This document shows, piece by piece, positions 13,836-14,664 of a DNA stretch of 14,664 nucleotides. Position 1 is the first letter of the stretch, and each line of letters starts with the position of its first letter. The translations under genes and the position numbers were made by a program. The notes below the pieces were generated by a model. That model did no database searches and was not told the origin of the DNA. It saw only the letters and a list, made by a program, of their open reading frames with translations. The stretch is taken from positions 1 through 14,664 of the forward strand of contig CAXQNQ010000251.1 in the NCBI GenBank assembly GCA_964225135.1, given 5' to 3'. The DNA comes from AM-2324 sp964225135 (GTDB lineage Bacteria; Bacteroidota; Bacteroidia; Chitinophagales; Saprospiraceae).

Positions 13836-14664
13836 ATGAAAAATAAAGAACTACTATACACCTTAATCCTTACTCTAATTCCAAATCTCGGACCAATAAC
13901 AGGGAAAAAATTAATTGCTTTATGTGGAAGCGCAGAGAATGTCTTTAACTCTACGGGCAGAGAAAAACTAAAACAACTTAAAGGATCCCGGGTGAATTTG
14001 ATTTTAAATATGGATTTCGACAGTCTCTTATTAAAAGCAAAATTAATCCTAGAAACATTAGAAAAAAATAAAATTGATATTTTTTTTTATAAGAATAAAA
14101 ACTATCCGTTTAGATTAAACTTCATTCCTGACGCTCCCTTAATTCTTTTTTCCAAAGGCAATGTAAATCTAAATAGACCTCGAACTTTAGCTGTTGTAGG
14201 CACTAGAACACCAAGCAGACATGGCTTAGATACATGCATGAAACTATTGGAAGAACTCCGAAGCTATAATCCAACCATAATAAGTGGATTGGCATATGGA
14301 ATAGATATTTGCGCACAAAAACAAGCCCTAAAACACGGATTACATACTCTATCTATTATGGCACATGGACACCAATTTCTATATCCACCCGACCATCAAT
14401 CGATAGCAGACCAAATACAACACAATGGTGGCCTCATCAGTGAATTTGAGTTTCACCAAAAACCAGAACGTGAATTTTTTCCCATGCGAAATCGACTTAT
14501 TGCAGCCCTATCAGATGCCTGCTTAGTAATAGAAAGTAAAGCTAAAGGAGGTTCAATGATTACTGCTAATTTAGCCTTTGATTATAATAAAGATGTCCTA
14601 GCAGTACCTGGCCGTACTCATGATGCCAAAAGCAAAGGTTGTAACCTTTTAATCAAAACCAATA
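13836..14664 (+). CDS. dprA: DNA processing protein DprA (Smf), partial (C-terminus beyond the right edge)
   Basis: DprA binds incoming single-stranded DNA during natural transformation and loads RecA on it. The frame from ATG 13836 stays open for 276 codons to the window end. It has a helix-hairpin-helix-like N-terminus (LIPNLGPITGKKLI, 14-27) and then the Rossmann-type core: TLAVVGTRTPSRHG (117-130), IISGLAYGIDICA (148-160), ISEFEF (201-206), FFPMRNRLIAALSD (214-227), KGGSMITANLA (237-247) and AVPGRTHDAKSKGCNLLIKTN (spanning 256-276). The usual HGL-D/aromatic-YP segment reads HGHQFLYP (177-184). The protein should continue past residue 276 with the end of the core and, in many members, a winged-helix tail. 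It is divergent from the SH3 protein with only 46 bp between the starts, where I see no clear -7 element. Confidence 0.95.
   Translation, partial: MKNKELLYTLILTLIPNLGPITGKKLIALCGSAENVFNSTGREKLKQLKGSRVNLILNMDFDSLLLKAKLILETLEKNKIDIFFYKNKNYPFRLNFIPDAPLILFSKGNVNLNRPRTLAVVGTRTPSRHGLDTCMKLLEELRSYNPTIISGLAYGIDICAQKQALKHGLHTLSIMAHGHQFLYPPDHQSIADQIQHNGGLISEFEFHQKPEREFFPMRNRLIAALSDACLVIESKAKGGSMITANLAFDYNKDVLAVPGRTHDAKSKGCNLLIKTN

Overview
The window looks like chromosomal DNA of a Bacteroidota bacterium. Supporting signs are low GC, a C-terminal type IX secretion (T9SS) sorting domain on an exported amidase, a DUF5723-type outer-membrane barrel, a zinc-finger-degenerate DksA/TraR protein typical of the phylum, a LspA with a long insert, and several exact matches to the Bacteroidota -7 promoter element TAnnTTTG. 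The gene set resembles Saprospiria/Cytophagia-like marine lineages, but that finer placement is an inference. I see no transposase, integrase, tRNA, rRNA, CRISPR array or phage gene.

Left part (1-6444) is mostly housekeeping. On the minus strand, rsmA (16S rRNA dimethyltransferase) is followed closely by a yqeY-like GatB-related gene that runs off the left edge. Divergent from these, on the plus strand, are pdxA (pyridoxal phosphate synthesis), a DksA/TraR-like regulator and lspA (lipoprotein signal peptidase). Facing lspA are two tandem ArsR-fold regulators without cysteines, downstream of tsaB (tRNA t6A synthesis). Their upstream regions are rich in short dyads and repeated motifs that could be operators. 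prfA (peptide chain release factor 1) is divergent from tsaB.

Right part (6503-13789) is a cell-envelope island. On the plus strand are a secreted PGRP-type N-acetylmuramoyl-L-alanine amidase with a T9SS sorting tail and, overlapping it by four bases (ATGA), a lipoprotein NlpC/P60 peptidase with SH3-like domains. A perfect 19-bp hairpin serves as a shared terminator with a convergent minus-strand set: a membrane-anchored SH3 protein, an uncharacterised 558-residue lipoprotein, and a DUF5723 outer-membrane barrel fused to a beta-sandwich and two duplicated SH3 domains. Three of these five proteins carry SH3-like domains (about five in all), so the island plausibly links peptidoglycan binding or cleavage to outer-membrane and secretion functions. 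This is the most interesting part of the window, although no function has been shown for the three-gene set.

Right edge: dprA (DNA uptake/recombination mediator) starts at 13836, divergent from the SH3 protein, and is cut by the window end. No gene-free stretch exceeds 300 bases; the longest is the 240-bp region at 4337-4576.
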